From: Clostridiaceae bacterium
Lineage (GTDB): Bacteria; Bacillota; Clostridia; Oscillospirales; Acutalibacteraceae
Assembly: GCA_016285645.1 (NCBI GenBank)
Contig: JAEERC010000072.1
Span: 1 to 64,000 of the forward strand
Length of the DNA: 64,000 bases
Direction of reading: 5' to 3'
Shown here piece by piece: positions 18,062-26,523 of this stretch. Made by a program: the position numbers and the translations under genes. The notes under the pieces were generated by a model. That model saw only the letters and a list, made by a program, of their open reading frames with translations, did not search any database and had not been told where the DNA came from. Within the stretch, counting starts at the first letter, position 1; every line of letters begins with the position of its first letter.

Positions 18062-18937
18062 ATGAGTAAAAGCTTTCAGAACAGAATAGACGAGTGCTAC
18101 TCCCGCCTTTCAAAGGGGCACAAACGCATTGCGGACTATCTGCAGAATAACTACGAAAAGGCGGCGTTTATGACCGCCGTAAAACTCGGCGAGGCGACGA
18201 ATGTCAGCGAATCAACGGTTGTGCGCTTCGCTTCGAATCTCGGTTACGACGGCTATCCCGGACTTCAGAAGGCGCTTCAGGAAACCGTGCGCAGCAGGTT
18301 CAACTCCATTCAGCGTATGAAGGCGGCGGCGAGCCGCGTGGGCTCAAGCGATATGATTGACACCGCCCTTTCCGCCGATATTGAAATGATAAAGGCAACC
18401 CGCGAATCCCTCTCGCGCGAAAATTTCGCCAAAAGCGTTGAGGCGATAAACAGCGCGGAAAAAATATATATCCTCGGCGCGAGGAGCGCCGCCTCGCTCG
18501 CGAGTTTCGCGGCGTTTTATATGAACCTCGTCTATGACAATGTAGTGCTTGTGGACACCTCGGGCACGGGCGAGATTTTTGACAAGCTTTACAGAATAAG
18601 CGAAAGGGATGTCTGCATCGCCTTCAGTTTTCCGCGCTATTCAAACCAGACTCTCAATGCCCTGCGCTTTGCCGCGGAGCGCAACGCCGCGGTCATTACG
18701 ATTACCGACAGCGAAACGTCTCCCATAGCGCAGTACGCGACCTATCTCCTCACGGCGAAAAGCAGCATGGTCTCGTTCGTTGATTCCCTTGTGGCTCCGC
18801 TGAGTCTCATAAACGCCCTCATCGCCGAGGCGGCGGGTGAGAAGAGCGAGCAGGTCTATAAAAATCTCCAGTCCCTTGAGGATATATGGGAGGAATACAG
18901 GGTTTACCGCGTTGACAGCGGGGAGGAGAGCGAATGA
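18062..18937 (+). CDS. MurR/RpiR family transcriptional regulator
   Basis: A 291-aa DNA-binding protein. The N-terminal HTH_6 domain (about residues 1-80, ATNVSESTVVRFASNLGYDGYPGLQKAL) is followed by a SIS phosphosugar-binding domain (about residues 120-260, YILGARSAASLASFAAFYMN and ITDSETSPIAQYA). Such regulators sense phosphorylated sugars or amino sugars. The effector is not evident because the downstream genes (flavoprotein, cmk, plsC, ispH) are housekeeping. The stop overlaps the next start by 4 bp. Confidence 0.9.
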   Translation: MSKSFQNRIDECYSRLSKGHKRIADYLQNNYEKAAFMTAVKLGEATNVSESTVVRFASNLGYDGYPGLQKALQETVRSRFNSIQRMKAAASRVGSSDMIDTALSADIEMIKATRESLSRENFAKSVEAINSAEKIYILGARSAASLASFAAFYMNLVYDNVVLVDTSGTGEIFDKLYRISERDVCIAFSFPRYSNQTLNALRFAAERNAAVITITDSETSPIAQYATYLLTAKSSMVSFVDSLVAPLSLINALIAEAAGEKSEQVYKNLQSLEDIWEEYRVYRVDSGEESE

Positions 18938-20199
18938 ACGCTCAGCTCGTTGTTGTGGGAGCGGGAGCGTCAGGCCTTATGGCTGCGGGAACGGCGGCAG
19001 GGCTTTCGGTTGACACCGTCCTTGTTGAAAGGAACGACAGACCCGCCCGCAAGGTTATGATTACCGGCAAGGGCCGCTGCAATGTAACAAACGCCGTAAC
19101 CTCGCTTGACGACCTCATTTCGGCTGTGCCCGTAAACGGCAGATTTTTATACAGCGCCTTTTCGCGCTTTATGCCTGCCGACACAATAGAGTTTTTCGAG
19201 AGCAGGGGAGTCCCGCTCAAAAAGGAGAGGGGCAACAGAGTTTTCCCGGTTTCCGACAAAGCGGTCGATATTGTCGATTCACTTACCGCCTTCGCTCACA
19301 AGAGCGGAGCGAAACTGATAAACGGCAGAGTGACAGAACTTCTTATTGAGGACGGCGCCGTAAAAGGCGTTAAAACCGACTCGGGTGAGGAGATTTACGC
19401 AGACAATGTGATTATAGCGACCGGTGGTGTTTCCTACCCTCAGACGGGTTCCACGGGCGACGGCTACACACTCGCTGAACAGGCGGGTCACGGCATAATC
19501 GAGCCGAAACCGTCACTTGTTCCGCTCGAGGCGCACGAGGGCTTTTGCTCCGATCTTATGGGTCTCTCGCTTCGCAATGTCTCAATAAAGGTTTTTGACA
19601 CATTCTCGGGCAATAAAGAGATATATTCCGATTTCGGCGAAATGCTTTTCACCCATTTCGGCGTGTCCGGTCCGATGATTCTGTCGGCGAGCTCGCACAT
19701 GCGCAAAATGGAAAAGGGCAGGTATAAAATCAGCATAGATTTAAAGCCCGCGCTCACAGCCGAGCAGCTCGATTCGAGAATACTGCGCGATTTTTCCGAG
19801 AACATAAACCGCAACTACATAAACGCGCTCAATTCGCTCTTACCCAAAAAACTTGTGCCCGTAATTGTGAAACTCAGCGGTATTCCGATGGCGACAAAGG
19901 TCAATCAGATAACCCGGGAGCAGAGGCAGAAACTGGTGTCTGTTTTAAAGGATTTCACCGTCACAGTAACGGATTTCCGCCCCGTGGAAGAGGCGATAAT
20001 CACCTCGGGCGGGGTCGATGTGAAGCAGATAAACCCGAAAACAATGGAGTCAAAGCTCGTAAAAGGGCTGTATTTCGCGGGCGAAGTGATTGATGTTGAC
20101 GCCTACACGGGCGGCTTTAACTTACAGATTGCATTTTCAACGGGACGGCTCGCGGCTCAGAGCGCCGCGCAGTCAACCGGTAATTATACGGGAGATTGA
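18934..20199 (+). CDS. FAD-dependent oxidoreductase of the BaiN/HI0933 (YhiN) family
   Basis: The 421-aa flavoprotein starts with a Rossmann dinucleotide-binding motif (VVGAGASGLMAAGTAAG, residues 7-23) and the family marker RKVMITGKGRCNVTN. A second FAD contact is VIIATGGVSYPQTGSTGDGY, and the C-terminal block is GLYFAGEVIDVDAYTGGFNLQIAFSTG. The biochemical role is poorly defined; some relatives act in bile-acid reduction or as aminoacetone-oxidase-like proteins. It is a conserved gene upstream of cmk in Clostridia. It overlaps its upstream gene by 4 bp and ends 2 nt before cmk. Confidence 0.9.
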   Translation: MNAQLVVVGAGASGLMAAGTAAGLSVDTVLVERNDRPARKVMITGKGRCNVTNAVTSLDDLISAVPVNGRFLYSAFSRFMPADTIEFFESRGVPLKKERGNRVFPVSDKAVDIVDSLTAFAHKSGAKLINGRVTELLIEDGAVKGVKTDSGEEIYADNVIIATGGVSYPQTGSTGDGYTLAEQAGHGIIEPKPSLVPLEAHEGFCSDLMGLSLRNVSIKVFDTFSGNKEIYSDFGEMLFTHFGVSGPMILSASSHMRKMEKGRYKISIDLKPALTAEQLDSRILRDFSENINRNYINALNSLLPKKLVPVIVKLSGIPMATKVNQITREQRQKLVSVLKDFTVTVTDFRPVEEAIITSGGVDVKQINPKTMESKLVKGLYFAGEVIDVDAYTGGFNLQIAFSTGRLAAQSAAQSTGNYTGD

Positions 20200-20201
20200 C
20201 T

Positions 20202-20882
20202 ATGAATAAAAAAATAATCAATGTTGCCATTGACGGCCCCGCCGGAGCGGGCAAAAGTACCGTTTCAAGAGCGGCTGCCGAAAAACTCGGCTTCGTCTAT
20301 GTTGACACGGGCGCTCTTTACAGAACCGTGGGTGTGAACGCCCTGAGACTCGGCGTTGACACCCGTGACAGGCAGGCTGTCGCCGCCACGCTTGACGGCG
20401 TAAGCGTAGACCTCGCCTTTGAGGACGGCGCGCAGAAAACACTGTTAAACGGAGAGGACGTTTCGGGCGAAATAAGAACCCCCGCCGCGTCCATGGCTGC
20501 CTCCGATGTTTCGGCTGTGCCCGAAGTTCGCGCCTTCCTTTTTGACCTTCAGCGCGATATAGCAAAGCGCAACAGCTGCATAATGGACGGCAGGGATATA
20601 GGCACCGTGGTTCTGCCCGACGCTCAGGTCAAAATTTTCCTGACGGCATCGGCGGAGGAGAGGGCAAAGCGCCGCTGCGCCGAGCTCGAACTCAAGGGCA
20701 CTCCGCAGAAATACGAGGATGTGCTTGCGGAAATAAACGAGAGGGATTATAATGATTCCCACCGCGAAATAGCGCCCCTTAAACCCGCGGAGGACGGCGT
20801 CATACTCGACACCACCGAACTCAATATCGAACAGGTCATAGAGGCAATAACAAATATCGTTAAGGAGAAAACAGAAAAATGA
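20202..20882 (+). CDS. cmk: Cytidylate kinase
   Basis: Phosphorylates CMP and dCMP to the diphosphates. The 226-aa product has the P-loop DGPAGAGKST (residues 11-20), GALYRTVG, the CMP-binding DGRDIGTVVLPDAQVKIFLTAS and a lid with RAKRRCAE. ATG 20202 is chosen because GGAG sits seven bases upstream; the in-frame TTG six bases earlier would overlap flavoprotein codons. The stop overlaps the plsC start by 4 bp. Confidence 0.96.
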   Translation: MNKKIINVAIDGPAGAGKSTVSRAAAEKLGFVYVDTGALYRTVGVNALRLGVDTRDRQAVAATLDGVSVDLAFEDGAQKTLLNGEDVSGEIRTPAASMAASDVSAVPEVRAFLFDLQRDIAKRNSCIMDGRDIGTVVLPDAQVKIFLTASAEERAKRRCAELELKGTPQKYEDVLAEINERDYNDSHREIAPLKPAEDGVILDTTELNIEQVIEAITNIVKEKTEK

Positions 20883-21520
20883 GTTTCAACTTTGAAAAAT
20901 ACAAGGATCACAAAACCTTCAAAATACTTTACCCTCTTGCGTATCTGCTCAGGCATTTTGTTTACAAAGCCAAAATAATCGGCAGGGAAAATATACCCGA
21001 GGACGGCGGCTTTATAGTTGTCTGCAACCACATCCACGCGGTTGACCCCGCGCAGATTGAATACGCCTTCAAGGGCAGACCGATTCACTTTATGGGCAAA
21101 AGCGAATTCTGGGAGAATCCGGTTATCGGTCCCATTCTCACAAAGTTAAACGGCTTCCCCGTAGTGCGCGGCAAGGCGGATTTAAAAGCGCTCAGATACG
21201 CGGCCGAACTGCTCAGGAGAGGGCATATTGTGGGCGTTTTCCCCGAGGGCACCCGCCAAAAAAAGAATGAACTCGGCAGACCGAAAAGAGGCGCCGCTCT
21301 CATCGCGAGAGAGGCACACGCCGATATACTGCCCATAAGCATCTGCTATGAGGGCAAACTCTCCACCCGCACCAAAGCCACAATGCGCATAGGCAAGCTT
21401 ATCAGATACGAGTCGCTCGGCATTACCGAAGGCGGGGATTCACATGAGTTAAACGGCGCCACCGAGGTTATATGGAACGCCGTTACGGCACTTTGGGAGG
21501 AAGGCGTTTGCAAAGAATAA
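20879..21520 (+). CDS. plsC: 1-acyl-sn-glycerol-3-phosphate acyltransferase
   Basis: Makes phosphatidic acid from lysophosphatidic acid at the inner face of the membrane. The 213-aa protein has the acyltransferase motif H-x4-D (NHIHAVD, H51 and D56), the substrate-binding FPEGTRQ near residue 118 and an amphipathic/hydrophobic N-terminus. It overlaps cmk by 4 bp, and its last 13 bp overlap the ispH start, so cmk-plsC-ispH are translationally linked. Confidence 0.93.
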   Translation: MSFNFEKYKDHKTFKILYPLAYLLRHFVYKAKIIGRENIPEDGGFIVVCNHIHAVDPAQIEYAFKGRPIHFMGKSEFWENPVIGPILTKLNGFPVVRGKADLKALRYAAELLRRGHIVGVFPEGTRQKKNELGRPKRGAALIAREAHADILPISICYEGKLSTRTKATMRIGKLIRYESLGITEGGDSHELNGATEVIWNAVTALWEEGVCKE

Positions 21521-23700
21521 AAACCGCCGAAACCGCGGGTTTCTGCTTCGGAGTTGACAGGGCGGTAAAGCTCACTTATTCCATTGTGGAATCCGGTAAG
21601 AAGGTTTGCACACTCGGTCCGCTCATTCACAATCCGCAGGTTATCGCCGACCTTGAAAAAAGGGGAGTCACGATTATTTCTTCCCCCGATGAAGCGCCGG
21701 AGGGCTCAACCGTCATAGTGCGTGCCCACGGCGTAAGCCGCGAAGTTGAGGAAAAACTCGCCTCAATGAATGTCGAGGTCTGCGACGCCACCTGCCCGTT
21801 CGTTGAGAAGATTCACAAAATAGTCGCCGAAACGCCGGATGACAATTACGCCGTGCTCATAGCGGGCGACAGAAACCATCCCGAGGTTGTCGGAATCAAG
21901 GGGCACTGCAAGGAAAAAGCGTTTGTTTTTTCAAACGCCGAAGAACTTGAAAATCTGCTCAGAAGCAACCCCGAACTCGCCGAAAAACCCGTAACTGTTG
22001 TGTCACAGACCACTTTCAGCGAAAAAGAATGGCTTTTTAATAAAAAAATTATAAAAAAATACTATACAAACGCAAAAATCTTTGATACAATATGTTTTGC
22101 TACGCAAAAGCGTCAGCAGGAGGCATACGAGCTTTCAAAGCAGTCAGACGTTATGATTATCATAGGCGGTCGCGAAAGTTCAAACACCGCGAAACTCAGG
22201 GCGGTGTGCAGTGAAAACTGCGAAACACATCTGGTGGAAAGAGCCGAAGAGCTCAAAAACATAAACTTATTCCACAAGCCCCGCATAGGGGTTACGGCAG
22301 GGGCGTCAACGCCTGCCGAGACCATTAAGGAGGTACTTTCAGCAATGTCCGAAAACTTAAAAGCAAACAATGAACCCATGGTAGAGGAGGTGCCTTCCAA
22401 CGATGATTTTACAACTATGCTGGAGGCATCACTCGATGCGATGAGCAATGACCAGCACGTAATCGGCACGGTCATGAGCATCAACAACGCCGAGATTCAG
22501 GTTGATATCGGCAGAAAACAGGCGGGCTTCGTTCCCATGGAGGAATACAGCTCCGACCCGAACGCAGATGCGAAGAAGGAACTCAAGGTCGGTGATGAGA
22601 TTGATCTTATCATCATGAAGACCAACGACGCGGAAGGCACTGTTATGTGCTCAAAGAAGCGCTTTGACGCTCAGAAGTCCTGGCTCAAGGTTGTTGAGGC
22701 GGCAGAGTCCGAGGAAGTGCTCGAAGGCACAGTCACCGAGATCATCCGCGGCGGCGTTCTCGTAAACACCGACGGCGCCCGCGTGTTCGTTCCCGCTTCA
22801 CTCGCAACCTCACGCCGCACACAGCCCCTTGAGGAGCTTATCGGTCAGAAGGTTAAATTTGTTGTTATCGAAGTTAACCAGGGCAGAAAGAGAGCGGTCG
22901 GCTCAATCCGCAAGGTAAGGGATTCAGCCCGCGACGCTTTCTGGGCACAGGTCGCCGAAGGTCAGGTTTATCAGGGCACTGTCAAGTCGCTCACTCCGTT
23001 CGGCGCGTTCGTTGAAATCGCTGAAGGCGTTGAAGGTCTTGTTCACATCAGCGAACTCTCCTGGAAGCGCATCAAGAATCCCGCTGAGGTTCTCGAAGTC
23101 GGTCAGCAGGTTGAGGTGTTCGTTAAAGCCCTTGATCCCGACAAGAAAAAGATTTCCCTCGGCTACAAGAAAGATGAAGACAACCCCTGGAAGATTCTCG
23201 AAAACACCTGCCCGGTGGGCACTGTTATCGATTCCAAGATTGTCGGCCTCACAACATTCGGCGCGTTCGCCACGGTTATTCCCAATATCGACGGCCTTAT
23301 CCACATTTCGCAGATTGCCAACCACCGCGTTGAGAATCCCGCCGACGAGCTTTCAATCGGCGACGAAGTCAAGGTCAAGGTCACCGAAATCGACTTTGAG
23401 AAAAAGCGCGTAAGTCTTTCAATCCGCGCTCTGCTTGAGCCCGAAAAGAAAGAGGACGAGGAAGCGCCCGCGGCGGAATATGTTGAAACTCCCGTTGTTA
23501 TTGCCGATGAGGTAGTCGCTCCCGCAGAGGAAGCAGCCGAAGAAGCGATTCCCGCTGCAGAAGAAGCAGTTGAGGAAGCAGTCGAAGAGGCAGCCCCCGC
23601 TGTCGAAGAAGCGGTTGAGGAAGCAGCCGAAGAGGCAGCCCCCGCTGCCGAAGAAGCGGTTGAGGAAGCACCGGCAGAAGAAACTCCCGCGGAGGAATAA
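21508..23700 (+). CDS. ispH: IspH fused to four S1 RNA-binding domains
   Basis: A 730-aa two-part protein. Residues 1-279 are 4-hydroxy-3-methylbut-2-enyl diphosphate reductase, the last MEP-pathway step, with the iron-sulfur cysteines at C13 (GFCFGVDRAV), DATCPFV and TICFATQKRQ. Residues about 300-640 hold four S1 domains (for example PFGAFVEIAEGVEGLVHISELS and TFGAFATVIPNIDGLIHISQI). A Glu/Ala/Pro tail of about 80 residues follows. The start is TTG 21508 with GGGAGG seven bases upstream. This IspH-S1 fusion is known in Clostridia. An in-frame ATG at 22345 with AAGGAGG could also give the S1 part alone. Confidence 0.93.
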   Translation: MQRIKTAETAGFCFGVDRAVKLTYSIVESGKKVCTLGPLIHNPQVIADLEKRGVTIISSPDEAPEGSTVIVRAHGVSREVEEKLASMNVEVCDATCPFVEKIHKIVAETPDDNYAVLIAGDRNHPEVVGIKGHCKEKAFVFSNAEELENLLRSNPELAEKPVTVVSQTTFSEKEWLFNKKIIKKYYTNAKIFDTICFATQKRQQEAYELSKQSDVMIIIGGRESSNTAKLRAVCSENCETHLVERAEELKNINLFHKPRIGVTAGASTPAETIKEVLSAMSENLKANNEPMVEEVPSNDDFTTMLEASLDAMSNDQHVIGTVMSINNAEIQVDIGRKQAGFVPMEEYSSDPNADAKKELKVGDEIDLIIMKTNDAEGTVMCSKKRFDAQKSWLKVVEAAESEEVLEGTVTEIIRGGVLVNTDGARVFVPASLATSRRTQPLEELIGQKVKFVVIEVNQGRKRAVGSIRKVRDSARDAFWAQVAEGQVYQGTVKSLTPFGAFVEIAEGVEGLVHISELSWKRIKNPAEVLEVGQQVEVFVKALDPDKKKISLGYKKDEDNPWKILENTCPVGTVIDSKIVGLTTFGAFATVIPNIDGLIHISQIANHRVENPADELSIGDEVKVKVTEIDFEKKRVSLSIRALLEPEKKEDEEAPAAEYVETPVVIADEVVAPAEEAAEEAIPAAEEAVEEAVEEAAPAVEEAVEEAAEEAAPAAEEAVEEAPAEETPAEE
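22327..22347 (+). promoter_or_regulatory. Possible internal translation start for a free S1 protein
   Basis: AAGGAGG (22327-22333), 11-nt gap, then in-frame ATG (22345-22347) exactly at the IspH/S1 junction (after residue 279). It would yield about 450 aa with all four S1 domains. The spacing is slightly long. Confidence 0.4.
23583..23670 (+). repeat. 45-bp tandem repeat in the acidic tail of IspH-S1
   Basis: The 43-bp segments 23583-23625 and 23628-23670 are identical except for one T/C change; the period is 45 bp (15 codons) encoding EEAAPA(V/A)EEAVEEA units. Weaker related units lie just upstream. The in-frame period means copy-number change would only lengthen or shorten the tail. Confidence 0.85.
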
Positions 23701-23715
23701 TAAATTGAATTTCAT

Positions 23716-23751
23716 TGTCGCCCGCCCAACAAGACGGGCGACAGTTTTTTT
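23716..23751 (+). terminator. Terminator after ispH-S1
   Basis: Perfect 9-bp stem TGTCGCCCG (23716-23724) / CGGGCGACA (23735-23743) then GTTTTTTT. The EamA gene starts only 13 nt later, so it depends on read-through or an unseen promoter. Confidence 0.8.
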
Positions 23752-23763
23752 ACAGGTAAGCTT

Positions 23764-24705
23764 ATGAAATCGGCAAAACAAAAGCAGTTCACGGGCGCGC
23801 TCTACTGCATATCGGCGGCGGCAATCTGGGGATTGTCCTTCGTCGCGCAGAGCATCGGCAGGGGAGTCGGAACATTTACATTCAACTGCCTGCGTATGCT
23901 CCTCGGCGCGGCGGTGCTTGTGCCCGTAATAATACTGCGCAGAAAAAAGAAAATATCACCGCCTGTTGAGGACAGAACTCTCGCGAACAGAAAACTCCTT
24001 CTCGGAGGAATTCTCGCCGGAATCACCATGTTTTTCGGCAACAACCTTCAGCAGGAGGCGTTCAACTATATTGAGGATGTCGGCAAGGTCGGCTTTATTA
24101 CGGCTCTCTACACGGTTATTGTGCCGCTTATGAATTTCCTGTTTTTCAAAAAACGGGTGGGCATAAATGTCATAGCGGGTGTCGCCTTCAGTCTGGCGGG
24201 TCTCTATCTTCTCTGCTCGGGCGAGGGCGGGTTCGTTCTCGAAAAAGGCGATATTCTCACTATTCTCTGCGCGTTTGCCTTTGCCTCGCAGATTCTTGTT
24301 ATTGACAAATTCACGGATTACACGGACGCCGTCGAAATATCGTCCCTGCAGTTTTTCGTGTGCGGCGTGCTGTCGGGTATCTGTATGTTCATTTTCGAAA
24401 AACCGACACCGGAACTTATTATGCAGAAGCAGAACATAATCCCGATTCTCTATGCCGGTATTATGAGCTGCGGCGTGGCGTTCACATTCCAGACCTTCGG
24501 TCAGAAATCCACCGAGCCCGCCGTCGCATCCATACTGCTCTGCCTTGAATCGGCTTTTTCGGTTGTTTTCGGCTGGATAATACTTCACCAGCACCTCGGC
24601 AGAAGGGCGCTCATCGGCTGTGCCGTTATGCTCGTTGCCGTAATTTTCACGCAGATACAGTTTCCCTCAATCGGAAATAAAAACGAAAAGGGAGTGGCAC
24701 AGTGA
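23764..24705 (+). CDS. EamA/DMT family transporter
   Basis: The 313-aa integral membrane protein has about ten hydrophobic segments in two EamA repeats (AAAIWGLSFVAQSIGRGVG in the first, SCGVAFTFQTFGQKSTEPAVASILLCLESAFSVVFGW in the second). The drug/metabolite transporter superfamily exports or imports small metabolites, often amino acids; the substrate cannot be read here. It overlaps the subtilase gene by 4 bp, so the two are translationally coupled despite unrelated roles. Confidence 0.88.
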   Translation: MKSAKQKQFTGALYCISAAAIWGLSFVAQSIGRGVGTFTFNCLRMLLGAAVLVPVIILRRKKKISPPVEDRTLANRKLLLGGILAGITMFFGNNLQQEAFNYIEDVGKVGFITALYTVIVPLMNFLFFKKRVGINVIAGVAFSLAGLYLLCSGEGGFVLEKGDILTILCAFAFASQILVIDKFTDYTDAVEISSLQFFVCGVLSGICMFIFEKPTPELIMQKQNIIPILYAGIMSCGVAFTFQTFGQKSTEPAVASILLCLESAFSVVFGWIILHQHLGRRALIGCAVMLVAVIFTQIQFPSIGNKNEKGVAQ

Positions 24706-26468
24706 TAAAAATTATATCGGTTATTCTCACAACCGTAATGACATTCGCGTCGGCGTATTTCTCATTTCTGCCCGAGTCAATCGACTCCGCCGTCAGCGCC
24801 GTTTTCGGCGTGCCCCTTTTTCAGAATTCCGTCAGTGAGGGCTTTCTCGGCGATATAGACGACAGCGATGTTGTCGCTCTCAACGAGGGTCAGGGCTACT
24901 GTAAAAACCTTATAGTTGTTTTTCTTGATGAAAAAGTCTCTCTTTTTGATAAATACCGCCTGTTCAGGGACGAGCCGATGGTTCTTCTCGGCTGGAGCTG
25001 CCCCGCGGATCTCTATGTGGCATATTACAACGGCAAAGATCTGAACGCCCTTGTTTCATACTGCGATAAACTCACCGCGAGCCGTGAGGAGGTAAGCTAC
25101 GCGAGCCCCGTTACCGCCTCAAAAAAATCACCCGACTACACTCCCGATGACCCGTTCTGCGGTACCGGAGAAATATCCCATACCAACTGGAATGAGCCGA
25201 TTCCCACAGAGAGAAACTGGTGGCTCGAGGCGATTGACGCGAGGCAGGCGTGGGATTACGACCGCTATATGAACGATATAAATGTCGGCGTGATAGACTG
25301 CGGCGTTAACCTCAATCACGAGGATTTGAAGGATAAAACAATAAAATTCCCCTCATCCCGTCAGGAAAAACGCAATATCCCGGATGACCACGGCTGCCAT
25401 GTTACGGGAATTATCGGCGCTCAGGCGGACAACGGAAAAGGCATAGCCGGCGTTGTCAGAAAATGCGAGTTTACCTATGTTGACTGGCAGCCCGAAAAGG
25501 ATAAGCAGAAATGGAACACCGACATTCACATCTTTTTCGGCTTCATTGACGCCGTAAAAGCGGGCGCCAAGGTTATAAACCTCTCGCTGGGCGCCACGGG
25601 CAATATAGAAGAGAATGAATCGGAAATGAAGTATTATGTTCCGTTTGAGGAAAATCTCTATTCCGCCCTCATTTCCGTTCTGCTCGGCCACGGCTACGAC
25701 TTTGTTATATGCCAGTCGGCGGGCAACGGCAACGACGCCTCGCAGCCCGTTGACGCGAAATACAACGGCACCTTCACGGGCATAACAAAAAAGAACGCCC
25801 TGTCGCTGCGCATAGGCGTCAGCAGGCAGGACATTGTTGACAGAATTATAGTCGTTTCCTCGGCGGCGAACCGCGGCGGCGGAGAGTATATTCAGTCCTC
25901 TTTCTCAAACATCGGAAAACAGATATCCGTATCCGCTCCCGGCAGTTCGGTTTACAGCTGCTCGGATATCGATGACGAGTACTGCTATATGTCGGGTACC
26001 TCAATGGCGTCGCCCGTTGTTGCGGGTGTTGCCGCCCTTGTGTGGAGCGTAAACCCGGATTTCACGGGCGCTCAGGTGAAAGCCATTGTCTGCTCGCCCG
26101 AAAACTCGAACGCGACCGTTCCCCCGATTGAGGAGGAATACAGGGATTTCCCCGACCTCGATTATATTGAGTATCCTATGGTAAACGCCAATCTGAGCGT
26201 GCAGGCAGCGCTTATGAAGACCTATGATATGGGCAAGGTTGAGGGCGATGTTTCCCTTTTTGCCGAACACATTGAAAGCGTAACCCTCATTCAGAACGGC
26301 GAAACCTCAACCTATACCGTAATCGGGAACAACACCTTCAATTTTGCCGCTCCCGCAGGGGAGGCGGAAATTGCCGCTTACGGCGATGACGGCACGCTTC
26401 TCGGCTCTACAACGGTCACGATTGTAAAAGACGCCTGCGTAAATGTCGAGATAAAACCCGAGTCCTGA
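24702..26468 (+). CDS. Secreted S8 family serine peptidase (subtilase)
   Basis: A 588-aa subtilisin-like protease. The N-terminal hydrophobic segment (about residues 1-20) looks like a signal peptide; residues 21-150 form a propeptide-like region. The catalytic triad is complete: D199 (GVIDCGVNLNHEDL), H233 (HGCHVTGIIGAQ) and S434 (GTSMASPVVAG), with oxyanion Asn near 342 (SAGNGND). A C-terminal beta-rich domain of about 90 residues (GEAEIAAYGDDGTLLGSTTVTI) could be a carboxypeptidase-regulatory-like module. No cell-wall anchor. It ends at a bidirectional terminator facing tex. Confidence 0.92.
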   Translation: MIKIISVILTTVMTFASAYFSFLPESIDSAVSAVFGVPLFQNSVSEGFLGDIDDSDVVALNEGQGYCKNLIVVFLDEKVSLFDKYRLFRDEPMVLLGWSCPADLYVAYYNGKDLNALVSYCDKLTASREEVSYASPVTASKKSPDYTPDDPFCGTGEISHTNWNEPIPTERNWWLEAIDARQAWDYDRYMNDINVGVIDCGVNLNHEDLKDKTIKFPSSRQEKRNIPDDHGCHVTGIIGAQADNGKGIAGVVRKCEFTYVDWQPEKDKQKWNTDIHIFFGFIDAVKAGAKVINLSLGATGNIEENESEMKYYVPFEENLYSALISVLLGHGYDFVICQSAGNGNDASQPVDAKYNGTFTGITKKNALSLRIGVSRQDIVDRIIVVSSAANRGGGEYIQSSFSNIGKQISVSAPGSSVYSCSDIDDEYCYMSGTSMASPVVAGVAALVWSVNPDFTGAQVKAIVCSPENSNATVPPIEEEYRDFPDLDYIEYPMVNANLSVQAALMKTYDMGKVEGDVSLFAEHIESVTLIQNGETSTYTVIGNNTFNFAAPAGEAEIAAYGDDGTLLGSTTVTIVKDACVNVEIKPES

Positions 26469-26484
26469 CAAAAACAAAAAAACA

Positions 26485-26514
26485 CCCCGCAATGAACTTG
26501 TGTTCAATGCGGGG
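26485..26514. terminator. Bidirectional terminator between the subtilase and tex
   Basis: CCCCGCA (26485-26491) / TGCGGGG (26508-26514), continued past one mismatch by TGAAC/GTTCA, loop TTGT; A-run on the left, TTATTTCTTTT on the right. Confidence 0.85.
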
Positions 26515-26523
26515 TTATTTCTT

